From contig CP016211.1 in NCBI GenBank assembly GCA_001931535.1, forward strand, positions 13,376,377-13,440,376: a stretch of DNA of 64,000 nucleotides. Direction: 5' to 3'. The position numbers and the translations under genes were made by a program. This document shows positions 18,069 to 26,266 of the stretch, piece after piece. The number at the start of each line of letters is the position of its first letter. Position 1 is the stretch's first letter. The notes beneath the pieces were generated by a model. It ran no database searches, was not told the DNA's origin, and saw only the letters and a program-made list of their open reading frames with translations. The DNA comes from Minicystis rosea. GTDB lineage: Bacteria; Myxococcota_A; Polyangia; Polyangiales; Polyangiaceae.

Positions 18069-18977
18069 TCACCGGGCGATCTCGGCGACTTCGTCCTTCG
18101 TCAACGCGATCTTCCGAGCCTCCCAGTTCTCCTCGAGGTGCGTCACCGAGCTCGTCCCCGGGATTGGCAACATCACCGGCGAGCGCGCGAGGAGCCACGC
18201 GAGCGCGATCTGCGCCTCGGTCGCGCCGTGCCGCGCGGCCACCTCGGCGAGCACCGGCTTCACCTTCCCCGCGTTCCCGACCGCCAGCGGGAAGAAGGGG
18301 AGATAGGCAATCCCGTGGGCCTCGCAGAGCGCGAGCACCTTCTCGGGATCGTCGACCTCGGCGTGCGTCGCCTTGGCCAGCGCCCCGCGGCCGCCGGCGA
18401 CGTTGAAGAGGTTCTGCACCGCCACGATGGGCGTGCGCGCGAGCGCGGTCTCCACTTGATCCGCCGATACGTTGCTGAGCGCGATGTGCCGAATCTTCCC
18501 CTCGCGCTTCAGATCGATCATGGCATCGAGCGCCTCCGTGAAAGGCACGCCCGCGATGGGCATGAAGCGCAGGTGAACGACGTCGATCCGCTCGAGGCGC
18601 AGCGTGCGCAGATCTTCCTCACAGCCTTTGCGCAGCTCCTCCGGGCGCAGGAACGGAGCCCAGCTCTTGTCGGGGAGCCGCTTGCCGCCGAGCTTGCACG
18701 CGATCACGAGATCGGTCGGATATGGATGGATCGCCTCGGCGATGATCCGATTGGCGACGAGCGGCCCGTAGTACCAGGACGTGTCGATCAGGTTCACGCC
18801 CAGCTCCACCGCGCGCCGCACCACCCGGCGCGCGCGCTCGAGGTCGGCCGGCTCGCCCCAAACATCCGGCCCGGGGAGGCGCATGGCACCGAATCCGAGC
18901 CGGCGCACCTCGAGATCTCCCAAGCGGATGGTGGAAGGGCCGTGCGCGAAATCGCTCGCAGAGGTCATGTCGCTCAT
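18069..18977 (-). CDS. aldo/keto reductase
   Basis: A 302-aa NADPH-dependent reductase, (beta/alpha)8 barrel. It carries RRLGFGAMRLPG at the start, the catalytic tetrad elements Asp and Tyr in LIDTSWYYGP, Lys in VIACKLGG and His in DVVHLR, and the cofactor-binding ending LPIPGTSSVTHLEEN. The chosen start, ATG 18977 (MSDMTSASDF), is followed three codons later by another in-frame ATG; an upstream ATG at 19025 would add a Arg-rich leader not seen in the family. Substrate unknown. It is on the minus strand together with cca. Confidence 0.88.
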   Translation of the reverse strand: MSDMTSASDFAHGPSTIRLGDLEVRRLGFGAMRLPGPDVWGEPADLERARRVVRRAVELGVNLIDTSWYYGPLVANRIIAEAIHPYPTDLVIACKLGGKRLPDKSWAPFLRPEELRKGCEEDLRTLRLERIDVVHLRFMPIAGVPFTEALDAMIDLKREGKIRHIALSNVSADQVETALARTPIVAVQNLFNVAGGRGALAKATHAEVDDPEKVLALCEAHGIAYLPFFPLAVGNAGKVKPVLAEVAARHGATEAQIALAWLLARSPVMLPIPGTSSVTHLEENWEARKIALTKDEVAEIAR

Positions 18978-19142
18978 CACCCGAGGATGCACCTGCCGCC
19001 GTCGCGTGGCTCGGAGGATCGGCACGCGCCGTCACGAAGGCTCCGGGCTTTTTGCAGGCCTCCCCAAAATCTTGCCGGTGCACCGATGAGTTTGGCCCTC
19101 TCCCGCCGTCCAAGCTTTCGAATGCACGCCAAGGAGGCGCCC

Positions 19143-19559
19143 ATGACTGCTCCGCGTTCCCGCAAGATCTTCGTCAACCTCCCCGTCCGCGATCTCCCGC
19201 GCTCGATCGCCTTCTTCACCCGCCTCGGCTTCTCGTTCGATGCGCGCTTCACCGACGAGCAGGCGACGTGCATGATCGTCAGCGAGGAGGCCTTCGTCAT
19301 GCTCCTCACCCACGATCGCTTCAAGGACTTCACCAAGAAGCCCATCTCCGACGCGACCCAAGCCACCGAAGGCCTGTTCGCGCTCTCGTGTGGAAGCCGC
19401 GCCGAGGTCGACGAAATGGTGAGCACCGCCATCGCCTCCGGCGGCTCGCACGCCATGCCCCCGATGGATCTCGGCTTCATGTACGGATGGAGCTTCTACG
19501 ATCTCGACGGCCACCACTGGGAGGTCCTCTACATGGACCCCGCCGCGCTCGCGCAATGA
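19143..19559 (+). CDS. VOC-family protein (lactoylglutathione lyase-like)
   Basis: A 138-aa protein that starts at ATG 19143, six bases after a perfect AGGAGG site; this decides against an in-frame ATG seven codons upstream. It has KIFVNLPVRDLPRSIAFFTRLGF and a C-terminal GWSFYDLDGHHWEVLYMDP block, typical of the extradiol dioxygenase/PhnB-like branch of the VOC superfamily. Its role is unknown. Often such proteins are cytoplasmic and close to MarR or SnoaL-type genes, as here. Confidence 0.88.
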   Translation: MTAPRSRKIFVNLPVRDLPRSIAFFTRLGFSFDARFTDEQATCMIVSEEAFVMLLTHDRFKDFTKKPISDATQATEGLFALSCGSRAEVDEMVSTAIASGGSHAMPPMDLGFMYGWSFYDLDGHHWEVLYMDPAALAQ

Positions 19560-19637
19560 GGTGATGGTCTCTCCGAGAGACTGGCGCTGCGCGGTTTCAT
19601 GAGCCCGATTTCTCGGACCTCGGACAAGCTTTCAAAC

Positions 19638-19697
19638 CCAAGGCGCGAAGACGCAAGAAGGCACGAGGAGAGGCCCTGTTGCGTCTTCGCGCCTTGG
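19638..19697. terminator. 19-bp perfect inverted repeat between convergent genes
   Basis: Arms at 19638-19656 and 19679-19697 are perfect reverse complements (CCAAGGCGCGAAGACGCAA and its partner), with a 22-base loop. It sits midway between the stops of the VOC gene (+) and the SnoaL-like gene (-), which fits a bidirectional terminator. The arm sequence resembles a dispersed intergenic repeat type known from many genomes, so a mobile REP-like origin is possible. Confidence 0.7.
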
Positions 19698-19733
19698 AGG
19701 CGCAGCTCGCGAGACGTGCTTTTGCGCAGGTCG

Positions 19734-20135
19734 TCAAAACGCGTGGAAGCAATCGTAGTTGTGCTGCGACACGATGCGACCGTCGCGGAAGCGCAGGAAG
19801 ACGGCGAATGCAGCGTGCATCCGCCCGCCGGGCGGCGTGTCGCCGAGCGGCACCTTGAGCGTCCCGCTCCAGTCGAGCTCGACGGCGACCTCGTCGCCGT
19901 TCGCCACCACGTGGCGTACGGCGAAGCGCTGATCCGAAATCACGCGCTGCCCCTTCTCCGCCGAGGCCGCGAGCTCCGCGAGATCCCGCTTCACGCCCGC
20001 GGGGACGAGCCGATTCGGATACTCGATCTGCTCCACCTCCGGATCGAAGAAGGCCGCGAGATCGGCGCCCGTGGCGCCGGCCTCGACGGCGGCGAGGTAG
20101 CGGAGCGCGAAATCGACGTTCGGGTTCGACGACAT
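19734..20135 (-). CDS. SnoaL-like/NTF2-fold protein
   Basis: A 133-aa protein starting at ATG 20135, preceded by AAAGGA at eight bases; an in-frame ATG at 20171 lies inside the operator region and is unlikely. The pattern DFALRYLAAVEAGATGADLAAFFDPEVEQIEYPN, then VANGDEVAVELDW and HAAFAVFLRFRDGRIVSQHNYDCF is the cone-shaped fold of nuclear transport factor 2/ketosteroid isomerase relatives. The substrate is unknown. It is divergent from a MarR regulator across a 74-base region with twin palindromes, so the regulator probably controls it. Confidence 0.83.
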   Translation of the reverse strand: MSSNPNVDFALRYLAAVEAGATGADLAAFFDPEVEQIEYPNRLVPAGVKRDLAELAASAEKGQRVISDQRFAVRHVVANGDEVAVELDWSGTLKVPLGDTPPGGRMHAAFAVFLRFRDGRIVSQHNYDCFHAF

Positions 20136-20167
20136 GATGGCGATCCTTTCGTGGTTCTTCGAGATGT

Positions 20168-20196
20168 ACAACTATGGTTGCACAACCGTGGTTGTG
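20168..20196. promoter_or_regulatory. twin palindromes, probable MarR operator
   Basis: Site 1 at 20181-20196 is a perfect 7-2-7 palindrome, CACAACC-GT-GGTTGTG. Site 2 at 20168-20180 (ACAACTATGGTTG) is an imperfect copy whose centre lies 14 bases upstream. Both lie between the divergent SnoaL-like and MarR-type starts. MarR proteins bind such 14-18 base palindromes as dimers, so autoregulation plus control of the divergent gene is a natural reading. Confidence 0.65.
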
Positions 20197-20209
20197 TTAC
20201 AAGAAGGCC

Positions 20210-20704
20210 ATGAAAGACCGCGCTCCCCAGAGCACCGTGAGCCTCGAGTCGCTCGACGTCGGGCACCTCGCGCTCTTCGTCGGGATGGCCGTGGACGCGG
20301 AGGTGATCGAGGCGCTGAAGCGGGCCGGGTTCGATTCGCTCCGGCAGTCGCATGGCTTCGTGGTGCAGCACCTCGTCGAGGGGCCGCGCACGGTCGGCGA
20401 GATCGCGCGGCTCCTCGGGATCACGCAGCAGGCCGTGTCGAAGAGCGTGCGCGAGCTCGCGGACACGGGCTATGTCGAGGGCGTCGAGAGCGAGGACGGG
20501 CGCGTCCGTCGCGTGCAGCTCTCCGCGCGTGGGAAGGCGAGCGTCGCCGCCTCGCGCGCCGCGCGCCGCAAGATTGAGCAGCGCCTCGCGCGTGTCTGTG
20601 GCGACGAGGCGCTCGCCGATGCGCGCAAGGTGCTGGCCAAGGCCCTCGAAGCGCTCGGCGGCGCGGAGGCCGTGCGCAAGCGGCGCGTGCGCCCACCGGG
20701 ATAG
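20210..20704 (+). CDS. MarR-family winged-helix transcriptional regulator
   Basis: A 164-aa protein starting at ATG 20210, eight bases after GAAGG; a start at 20174 would overlap the palindromes. The wHTH is clear: TVGEIARLLGITQQAVSKSVRELADTGYV forms the recognition helix-turn-helix and ESEDGRVRRVQLSARGKA the wing. The N-terminal half (GHLALFVGMAVDAEVIEAL) and the C-terminal helices form the dimerisation region. It probably senses a small ligand and represses the divergent SnoaL-like gene and itself. Confidence 0.88.
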   Translation: MKDRAPQSTVSLESLDVGHLALFVGMAVDAEVIEALKRAGFDSLRQSHGFVVQHLVEGPRTVGEIARLLGITQQAVSKSVRELADTGYVEGVESEDGRVRRVQLSARGKASVAASRAARRKIEQRLARVCGDEALADARKVLAKALEALGGAEAVRKRRVRPPG

Positions 20705-20890
20705 CGCTCTGCTCGGGGCGGCCTCGTGCGGTATCGAGCAGAGGCCACAACCATTCTGGTGCGCGGCTTCGACGCACGATGGTCGAGGCACGAATGCTCG
20801 ATTGCCCCGGGCAGCGTGCCGGACGAATGATTTGGAGCCTCGATTGACCACCCGTGCCGACCAGCGACGCTTCGATCGACCCTGAATCGC

Positions 20891-20911
20891 GGCTGAATCG
20901 GCGGTTCAGCC
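20891..20911. promoter_or_regulatory. seven-base inverted repeat next to the -24 element
   Basis: GGCTGAA (20891-20897) and TTCAGCC (20905-20911) are perfect arms with a seven-base spacer. The right arm ends two bases before the sigma54-like TGGCAC. The closeness suggests an operator that could block or modulate promoter access; enhancer-binding proteins usually act further upstream. Confidence 0.5.
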
Positions 20912-20913
20912 GT

Positions 20914-20929
20914 TGGCACTCTCGGTGCA
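20914..20929 (+). promoter_or_regulatory. sigma54-type (-24/-12) promoter
   Basis: TGGCACTCTCGGTGCA matches the consensus TGGCAC-N-TTGCA with GG and GC at the right 12-base register; only the first T of the -12 box differs (GTGCA). It lies 64 bases upstream of the start of the small lipoprotein gene at 20993. Two response regulators of the sigma54-activator family are encoded in the same window. Confidence 0.6.
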
Positions 20930-20992
20930 GGGAAGGGGCATCCCCCGGAGTCGGGCCCAGTCCCGATCTCCCTCTCAGGGAGGAGGCAGCCA

Positions 20993-21259
20993 TTGAAAGC
21001 GCTTCATCGTCGCTCGATCCTCGCAATGGCCATGGCGAGCGCATTCTTCGCCAGCGCGTGCGCTTCGATTCTCAATCCGCATCCCCCGCCGGATCCCAAC
21101 AACATGGATCTCAGCGAGCGCCGAGCCATGAACCAGAGCATCGTCGCTGACCCGGATCCCGCGCCGCTCTCGGCGTGGCCGTGGGCTTCGGCCGATGCCG
21201 GCGCGGCGACCGCGCCTCCTCAGCCGCCACCTGCGTTGCGCGCCGAGCGGAAGCCATGA
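20993..21259 (+). CDS. small putative lipoprotein with Pro-rich tail
   Basis: An 88-aa protein that starts with TTG 20993, eight bases after a strong GGGAGGAGG site. It has a short cationic N-region (KALHRR), a hydrophobic stretch (SILAMAMASAFFA) and a Cys in FASACAS that could serve as lipobox, so export and lipidation are likely. The mature part is short, polar and Pro/Ala-rich (NPHPPPDPNN, AAPPQPPP-type). I do not recognise it. The gene lies behind a sigma54-type promoter and ends 20 bases before the 3' end of the convergent SMC operon. Confidence 0.65.
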   Translation: MKALHRRSILAMAMASAFFASACASILNPHPPPDPNNMDLSERRAMNQSIVADPDPAPLSAWPWASADAGAATAPPQPPPALRAERKP

Positions 21260-21278
21260 GCAAGTCATGACGTAGCTG

Positions 21279-21818
21279 TCAGGGCGCGGCGGCGGTTGCG
21301 TCGTCGTCGCCGTCGCCGACGTCGGCCACCATCGTTCCAGACGCGGCGAGCGCGGGATAGAGGCTCTCGACGAAGGTGTCGCCGACCTTGCTCGCGAGCC
21401 GAGCGTCCATGGCGGAGAGCGCGTCGCGGAGCCGCGCCACCGCGTCGCGCACCGCTTGCTTCCGCGGCAGGCGCTCGCGCATCTCCATCGCGGCGAACGC
21501 TTCGTCGAAGCCGCTGCGAATGGCCTCCGCTTCGCCGCGCTCGTCGTCGTCCCGCGCGGTCTCCGCGAGGTGGGCGGCGACGCGCAGCATCCCGCGGAAG
21601 CGGGTGCGATCGCGCTCCAGGAAATCGCGGTACGCCTTCACCGCCGCGCTCAGATCGTTCACCTGCGCGCGGAGCTTCACGCTCTCTTCGAGCACGAGAT
21701 CGCGCTCGGGCTGCGCGAGGCGACCGTCGTGCTCGTGATGCGCTTCGAGCGTGCCGAGGATCTCCCGCGCCCACCGGAGGTGACGCAGGCCGGACGCTTC
21801 GGCGACGAGCTTCGCCAT
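21279..21818 (-). CDS. SMC-associated hypothetical protein
   Basis: A 179-aa protein whose ATG overlaps the stop of smc (TGATG), so the two are probably translated together. It is rich in charged residues and predicted mostly helical (LRHLRWAREILGTLEAHH, RDFLERDRTRFRGMLRVAAHLAETARDDDERGEA), ending in an acidic Asp/Gly run and AAAP. No known motif was seen; it does not resemble ScpA or ScpB. A cofactor role for the condensin is an inference from the overlap only. Confidence 0.75.
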   Translation of the reverse strand: MAKLVAEASGLRHLRWAREILGTLEAHHEHDGRLAQPERDLVLEESVKLRAQVNDLSAAVKAYRDFLERDRTRFRGMLRVAAHLAETARDDDERGEAEAIRSGFDEAFAAMEMRERLPRKQAVRDAVARLRDALSAMDARLASKVGDTFVESLYPALAASGTMVADVGDGDDDATAAAP

Positions 21819-24800
21819 CACGCCACCGCAGCCGCGCCGCCGGCGGCCGGCTTGGCGCCGCGGATGGCCGCGTTCTCGTTCACCTTCACGCTCACCAGCT
21901 TGGACACGCCCGGCTCCTGCATGGTGACGCCGTAGAGCACGTCGACCGACTGCATGGTGCGCTTGATGTGCGTGATCAAGATGAACTGCGAGCGATCGGT
22001 CATGCTGCGAATGGCCTCGTTGTAACGGGCCACGTTGGCCTCGTCGAGCGGGGCGTCGACCTCGTCGAGGATGCAGAACGGCGAGGGCTTGAACTGGAAG
22101 ATGGCGAAGATCAAGCTCACCGCCGTGAGCGCCTTCTCGCCGCCGCTCATGAGCTCGATGTTGCCGAGCTTCTTGCCGGGCGGCTGCGCGAGGATCTCGA
22201 TGCCCGTCTCCAGCATGTCGTCGGGGTTCGTGAGCCGGAGCTCGGCCTGCCCGCCGCGGAACATCTTGGGGAAGATGATCTTGAAGCGGGCGTTGACGGT
22301 GTCGAAGGTCGTCTTGAAGAGCTTCTTCGACTCGCGGTTCATCTGGGCGATGGCCTTCTCGAGATCGTCGAGCGCCTTCTCCAGATCGGCCTTTTGCTCG
22401 GCGTAGTAGGCGTATCGCTTCTCGGCCTCGGCGTGCTCGCGCACCGCGTCCACGTTGACCGGGCCCATGCGATCGAGCAGCTCCGTGAGCTCCTGGATGC
22501 GCGCCTTGTGGGTGGCGTCGACGGGCGGCCGCTTGTGGTAGTCGCCGACCACGCGGTGCAATTCGAGGCCGCGGAAGCGCTCGCGCACGCCCTCGACGAG
22601 GTGCGTGTGCTCGATGTTGAGCTTTTCCAAGGCCATCACGTGCTTGCCGAGGCGCTCGCTGGCGTCGGCCGCCTCGGTGCGCAGGCCCTTGAGATCGGCC
22701 TCGCGCGCGGCCAGCGCTTGCCGCGCTTCGTCGAGCGCTTGGCGCGCCGTCGTGAGATCGGCGTGCGCCTGCTGCGCCGTGGCCACCGCGATCACGAGCT
22801 TCTCGCGGGCGATTACGATCACGGCCGCGGCCTTGCCCGCGTTCTTCGCCGCCTCGGTGCGCTCTTCGTCGAGCTTCTGGATGCGCGCCTTCACCTCGTC
22901 GACCGATCGCTTGAGGCGCTCGACCGTGCCGCGCATGGCGGTGGCCCGCTCGCGCACGCGGGCGAGGCGCACCTTGCGCTCGGTCACCACGGACTGCTGG
23001 CCGAGCACGCGCTCGCGCCACTCCGAGGCCAGCATCTCGGCGTGCTCCAACGCCGCGTGGGCCTCCTCGCGCTGGCGCTGCCCGCCTTCGAGCCTCTCGC
23101 GCGCCACCTCGTGCTCGCCCGTGGCGCGATCGAGGGCGTCGCCCATCTCCTCCAAATCGTGCTCGACCTGCGCGCGGCGCTTGTCGGCGTTCTGGATCTG
23201 GTCCTCGGCGCGCTTCAGATCCTTTTCGGCCGTGACCAACGCGAGCTCGCCTTGATGCGCCTCGGTGCGCGCGCGCTCGAGGGCCGTCTGCACCTCGGTG
23301 ATCCGGAGGCGCAGCGCCTGCTGCGCTTCGAGGAGGGCGGTCACCTCTTCGCTCTTCTTCGCCACCCACTCGTGCAGCTCGCGCATCTCGCGCTTCTGCT
23401 CGATCATGCCGGCGGCCACCGCGTCGCCCGAGCCGCCGCTGATGCGGCCGCCGGGGCGGACCACGGTGCCGTCGAGCGCCACCAAAGGCACGGAGGCGCC
23501 CGCGCGCGAGAGGCGAATGGCATCCTCCGCCTTCTCGACGACCACCGCGTGACCGACGAGCGCGTGGGCCAGCGGCTCGTCGCTCGGCGCGAACACGAGC
23601 CGATCGACGAGGGGCCCGATCACGCCGTCGCCGCGTACCGGCTCGGGCGCCGCGCCCGCGACGAACGGCGGCCGCGCGGAGACGAGCGAGGCCCGCCCGC
23701 CCTTCGTGCGCGCCAGATCCGCGAGCAGCGCAACGCCGCGCTCCACGTCGCTCACCACGATGCTCTGCAGCTCCGCGCCGAGCAGACCTGCGAACGCCGC
23801 GGTGAGCTCGGCCGGCGCCTCAAGCCGATCGGCCACGAGGCCGAGCAGCGCCGGATCGCGCGTCTTCAAGAGGTTCTTCACCCCTTGGCCCACGCCTTCG
23901 AGCCGCGCGTGCAGCTCTTCGAGCGCGCGCAGCCGGTTGCGCTTCTGGCTCAGCTCGTTCTTGGCTTGATCCACCGAGCGATCGCTCGTCACGGCCTGCT
24001 CGCGGAGCAGCTTCATCTCCGCTTCGAGGCGCGTCCGCTCCTCGGCGCTCATGCGCTTGCCTTCGGCCAGCTCGGTCGCGTGCCGTTGCAGCTCGTTGCG
24101 GCGCCGCTCGAAGTCCTCGCCTTCGAAGCGCAGCCGGCCGAGCTCGTCCTCGAGCTTCACGCGGCGCTGCGACATCTCCGAGAGCCGCCGCTCGAAGCCC
24201 GAGAGCGTCGCCTCCGCGCCGGCCACCGCCGCCTGCGCCTGCGAGAGCCGCTTCCGGAGATCGTTGGCCTCTTGATCGGCCGTGCGCTCGCCGTAGCGCA
24301 GCTCTTCGAGCCGCTCGTGCTCTTCGATGGCGCGCTCCGATTCGCTGGCTTCTTCTTGATCGACCGCGAGGAGCTGCTCTTCGAGCTCCGTCTTCTCGCG
24401 CCCGAGGTCGCCGATGGTGCGCTCCAGATCGGCCTGCTCGGTCGCCGCGGTGGCGCGGCGATCTTCGAGGTGCTTGAGCTTGTCGCGCGAGCGCGCGATG
24501 TCGGCCTCGTTGGTGCGCACCTCGTTGTCCGCGAGGAAGGCCGCCTGCTGTGTCTTCTCGGCTTGCTCCTCGCTCGTCAGCGCCGCTTGCCGCACCACCT
24601 CGAGCTCGGCCTCGCGCGCGCCGAGCGCCGTCTTCGCCACCTGCTCGCGCTCGCCTTGCTCCGTGCGCGCGCTCTCCTCGACCTGACGGCGCACGATGAT
24701 CTCGAGCAGCTTGTGCGACGCTTCGTGGAGGATCAGATCCTCCTGCTCGCGCCGGTAGGCCACGTAGCGCTCGGCCTTCGCCGCCTGCCGCTTGAGCGAG

Positions 24801-25429
24801 GCCAGGCTGCGCTGGATCTCGGACACGATGTCGCCGACGCGGAGCAGGTTTTGCCGCGTCTGATCCATCTTCAGCTCGGCCTGCTTCTTCCGCGCCTTGT
24901 ACTTCGTGATGCCGGCGGCCTCTTCGATCAGCATGCGCCGATCCTCGGGGCGGGCCGAGACGATGAGGCCGATCTTGCCCTGCTCGACGATCGAGTAGGC
25001 CTTCGTGCCGACGCCGGTGCCGAGGAACAGATCGGTGATGTCCTTGAGGCGGACCTGGGTCTTGTTGATCAGGTACTCGCTCGTGCCGTCGCGGAAGAGG
25101 CGGCGCGTGACGGCGATCTCGGCGTACTCGCGATATTCGAGCGGGAGGGTGGCCGCGATCTCGGGGTCCGAGTTCTCGAAGGTCAGCGTGACCTCGGCCA
25201 TGCCGTGCGGGCCGCGATGCTCCGAGCCGTTGAAGATGACGTCGGACATCGCCTTGCCGCGGAGGTGCTTGGCGCTCTGCTCGCCCATGCACCAACGGAT
25301 GGAGTCGACGATGTTGGACTTGCCGCAGCCGTTCGGACCGACGATGCCGACCACGTCGGTGTCGAAGTGGACCACCGTACGATCCACGAACGACTTGAAG
25401 CCGCTGATCTCGAGCTTTCGAATACGCAT
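21818..25429 (-). CDS. smc: chromosome segregation protein SMC
   Basis: A 1203-aa condensin ATPase starting at ATG 25429 (MRIRKLEISGFKSF). The N-terminal ABC half has Walker A GPNGCGKS at residues 31-38; the C-terminal half has the signature LMSGGEKALTAVS and Walker B FCILDEVDAPLDEANV followed by FILITHIKRTM. Between them lie two very long coiled coils around a hinge with the Gly-rich segment VRPGGRISGGSGDA. It organises and segregates the chromosome. The downstream overlapping gene probably shares its mRNA. The upstream divergent region of 365 bases separates it from fmdB. Confidence 0.96.
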   Translation of the reverse strand: MRIRKLEISGFKSFVDRTVVHFDTDVVGIVGPNGCGKSNIVDSIRWCMGEQSAKHLRGKAMSDVIFNGSEHRGPHGMAEVTLTFENSDPEIAATLPLEYREYAEIAVTRRLFRDGTSEYLINKTQVRLKDITDLFLGTGVGTKAYSIVEQGKIGLIVSARPEDRRMLIEEAAGITKYKARKKQAELKMDQTRQNLLRVGDIVSEIQRSLASLKRQAAKAERYVAYRREQEDLILHEASHKLLEIIVRRQVEESARTEQGEREQVAKTALGAREAELEVVRQAALTSEEQAEKTQQAAFLADNEVRTNEADIARSRDKLKHLEDRRATAATEQADLERTIGDLGREKTELEEQLLAVDQEEASESERAIEEHERLEELRYGERTADQEANDLRKRLSQAQAAVAGAEATLSGFERRLSEMSQRRVKLEDELGRLRFEGEDFERRRNELQRHATELAEGKRMSAEERTRLEAEMKLLREQAVTSDRSVDQAKNELSQKRNRLRALEELHARLEGVGQGVKNLLKTRDPALLGLVADRLEAPAELTAAFAGLLGAELQSIVVSDVERGVALLADLARTKGGRASLVSARPPFVAGAAPEPVRGDGVIGPLVDRLVFAPSDEPLAHALVGHAVVVEKAEDAIRLSRAGASVPLVALDGTVVRPGGRISGGSGDAVAAGMIEQKREMRELHEWVAKKSEEVTALLEAQQALRLRITEVQTALERARTEAHQGELALVTAEKDLKRAEDQIQNADKRRAQVEHDLEEMGDALDRATGEHEVARERLEGGQRQREEAHAALEHAEMLASEWRERVLGQQSVVTERKVRLARVRERATAMRGTVERLKRSVDEVKARIQKLDEERTEAAKNAGKAAAVIVIAREKLVIAVATAQQAHADLTTARQALDEARQALAAREADLKGLRTEAADASERLGKHVMALEKLNIEHTHLVEGVRERFRGLELHRVVGDYHKRPPVDATHKARIQELTELLDRMGPVNVDAVREHAEAEKRYAYYAEQKADLEKALDDLEKAIAQMNRESKKLFKTTFDTVNARFKIIFPKMFRGGQAELRLTNPDDMLETGIEILAQPPGKKLGNIELMSGGEKALTAVSLIFAIFQFKPSPFCILDEVDAPLDEANVARYNEAIRSMTDRSQFILITHIKRTMQSVDVLYGVTMQEPGVSKLVSVKVNENAAIRGAKPAAGGAAAVA

Positions 25430-25698
25430 GGGCTTGCTCTGGGGGGCGACCCGCGATCGCCTTGCGAAGCGGGGCAGCCACGGCAATCCCGGCGGCGCCT
25501 CACCAACCTTCGCGAGCGCCAGACTAGCCGAACCCGCTCGCTCGTGCACGTAATGTCACGTAGTGCAGAACGACGTCGACTCGATGTGTGTGGGGCAGAA
25601 GGATGGCAGTCCGTTCAGGTCTACGCCAACCTGGAAAACGCAGCACAATCGCGGATCTGCTCGCCTGCTCAGCCGAGCATGCCCTGCTGGCACTCTCC

Positions 25699-25727
25699 TT
25701 GACAGGTGGCTAGCAAGACCATAGTTG
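25699..25727 (+). promoter_or_regulatory. fmdB: candidate sigma70-type promoter of fmdB
   Basis: A perfect TTGACA at 25699-25704, a 17-base spacer and a weak -10 element TAGTTG at 25722-25727, ending 67 bases before the fmdB start. The -10 matches only three positions of TATAAT, so the call is tentative. The rest of the 25430-25794 divergent region holds a CACGTA direct repeat at about 25547-25562 and no gene. Confidence 0.4.
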
Positions 25728-25794
25728 TCGGCGTTCGCCTGCCGCCTGGCGCGGGGGCGAACGGGGCGTGTGAACGGCCCGAGGAGTTTCGCCC

Positions 25795-26126
25795 ATGCCG
25801 ACGTACGAGTACGCGTGTTCGTCTTGCCAGCACGAGTGGGAGTTCGAGCAGTCCATCAAGGACGCCGCGCTCACTGAATGTCCGAGCTGCCACCAGCAGA
25901 CGGCTCGCCGGCAGATCTCGCGTGGCACCGGCTTCATCCTCAAGGGCGGCGGGTGGTACGCCGACCTCTACAGCTCGTCCTCGAACAAGGGATCCGAGAG
26001 CAAGCCCTCGGGGGATCTTCGGGTTCGTCGACGGGAGGATCCTCCGATGCGTCGGGCTCGTCGTCGACGAGCTCGTCGGGCGGAGAGAGCTCGACCAAGA
26101 GCGAGTCTTCGAGCAGCGCCGCGTGA
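25795..26126 (+). CDS. FmdB-family zinc-ribbon protein, interrupted by a one-base frameshift
   Basis: The first 71 codons (MPTYEYACSSCQHEWEFEQ) carry the zinc ribbon with Cys pairs YACSSC and ECPSC, then RRQISRGTGFILKGGGWYADLY. The tail GGSSGSSTGGSSDASGSSST and SGGESSTKSESSSSAA, ending at 26124-26126, is in the neighbouring frame. Adding one G to the five-G run at 26010-26014 joins them into a 110-aa protein (KPSGGSSGSS). Ser/Gly-rich tails are normal in FmdB-family proteins. They bind zinc and may regulate gene expression or respond to formamide in the founding example; here the role is unknown. It is monocistronic. Confidence 0.87.
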
Positions 26127-26266
26127 TCGTTCGATCATCGCGCGCCGCCGCGCGCCGCGTCGAGGTCGCTGGTCGGCCCCGCGGCGCGTCGGGTCGCGCG
26201 TAATCGAAGATCGCGCGTCGGGGAGCAGCGGCCCCACACGCCGTCCATTTTGCTACCTTGGCGGGA

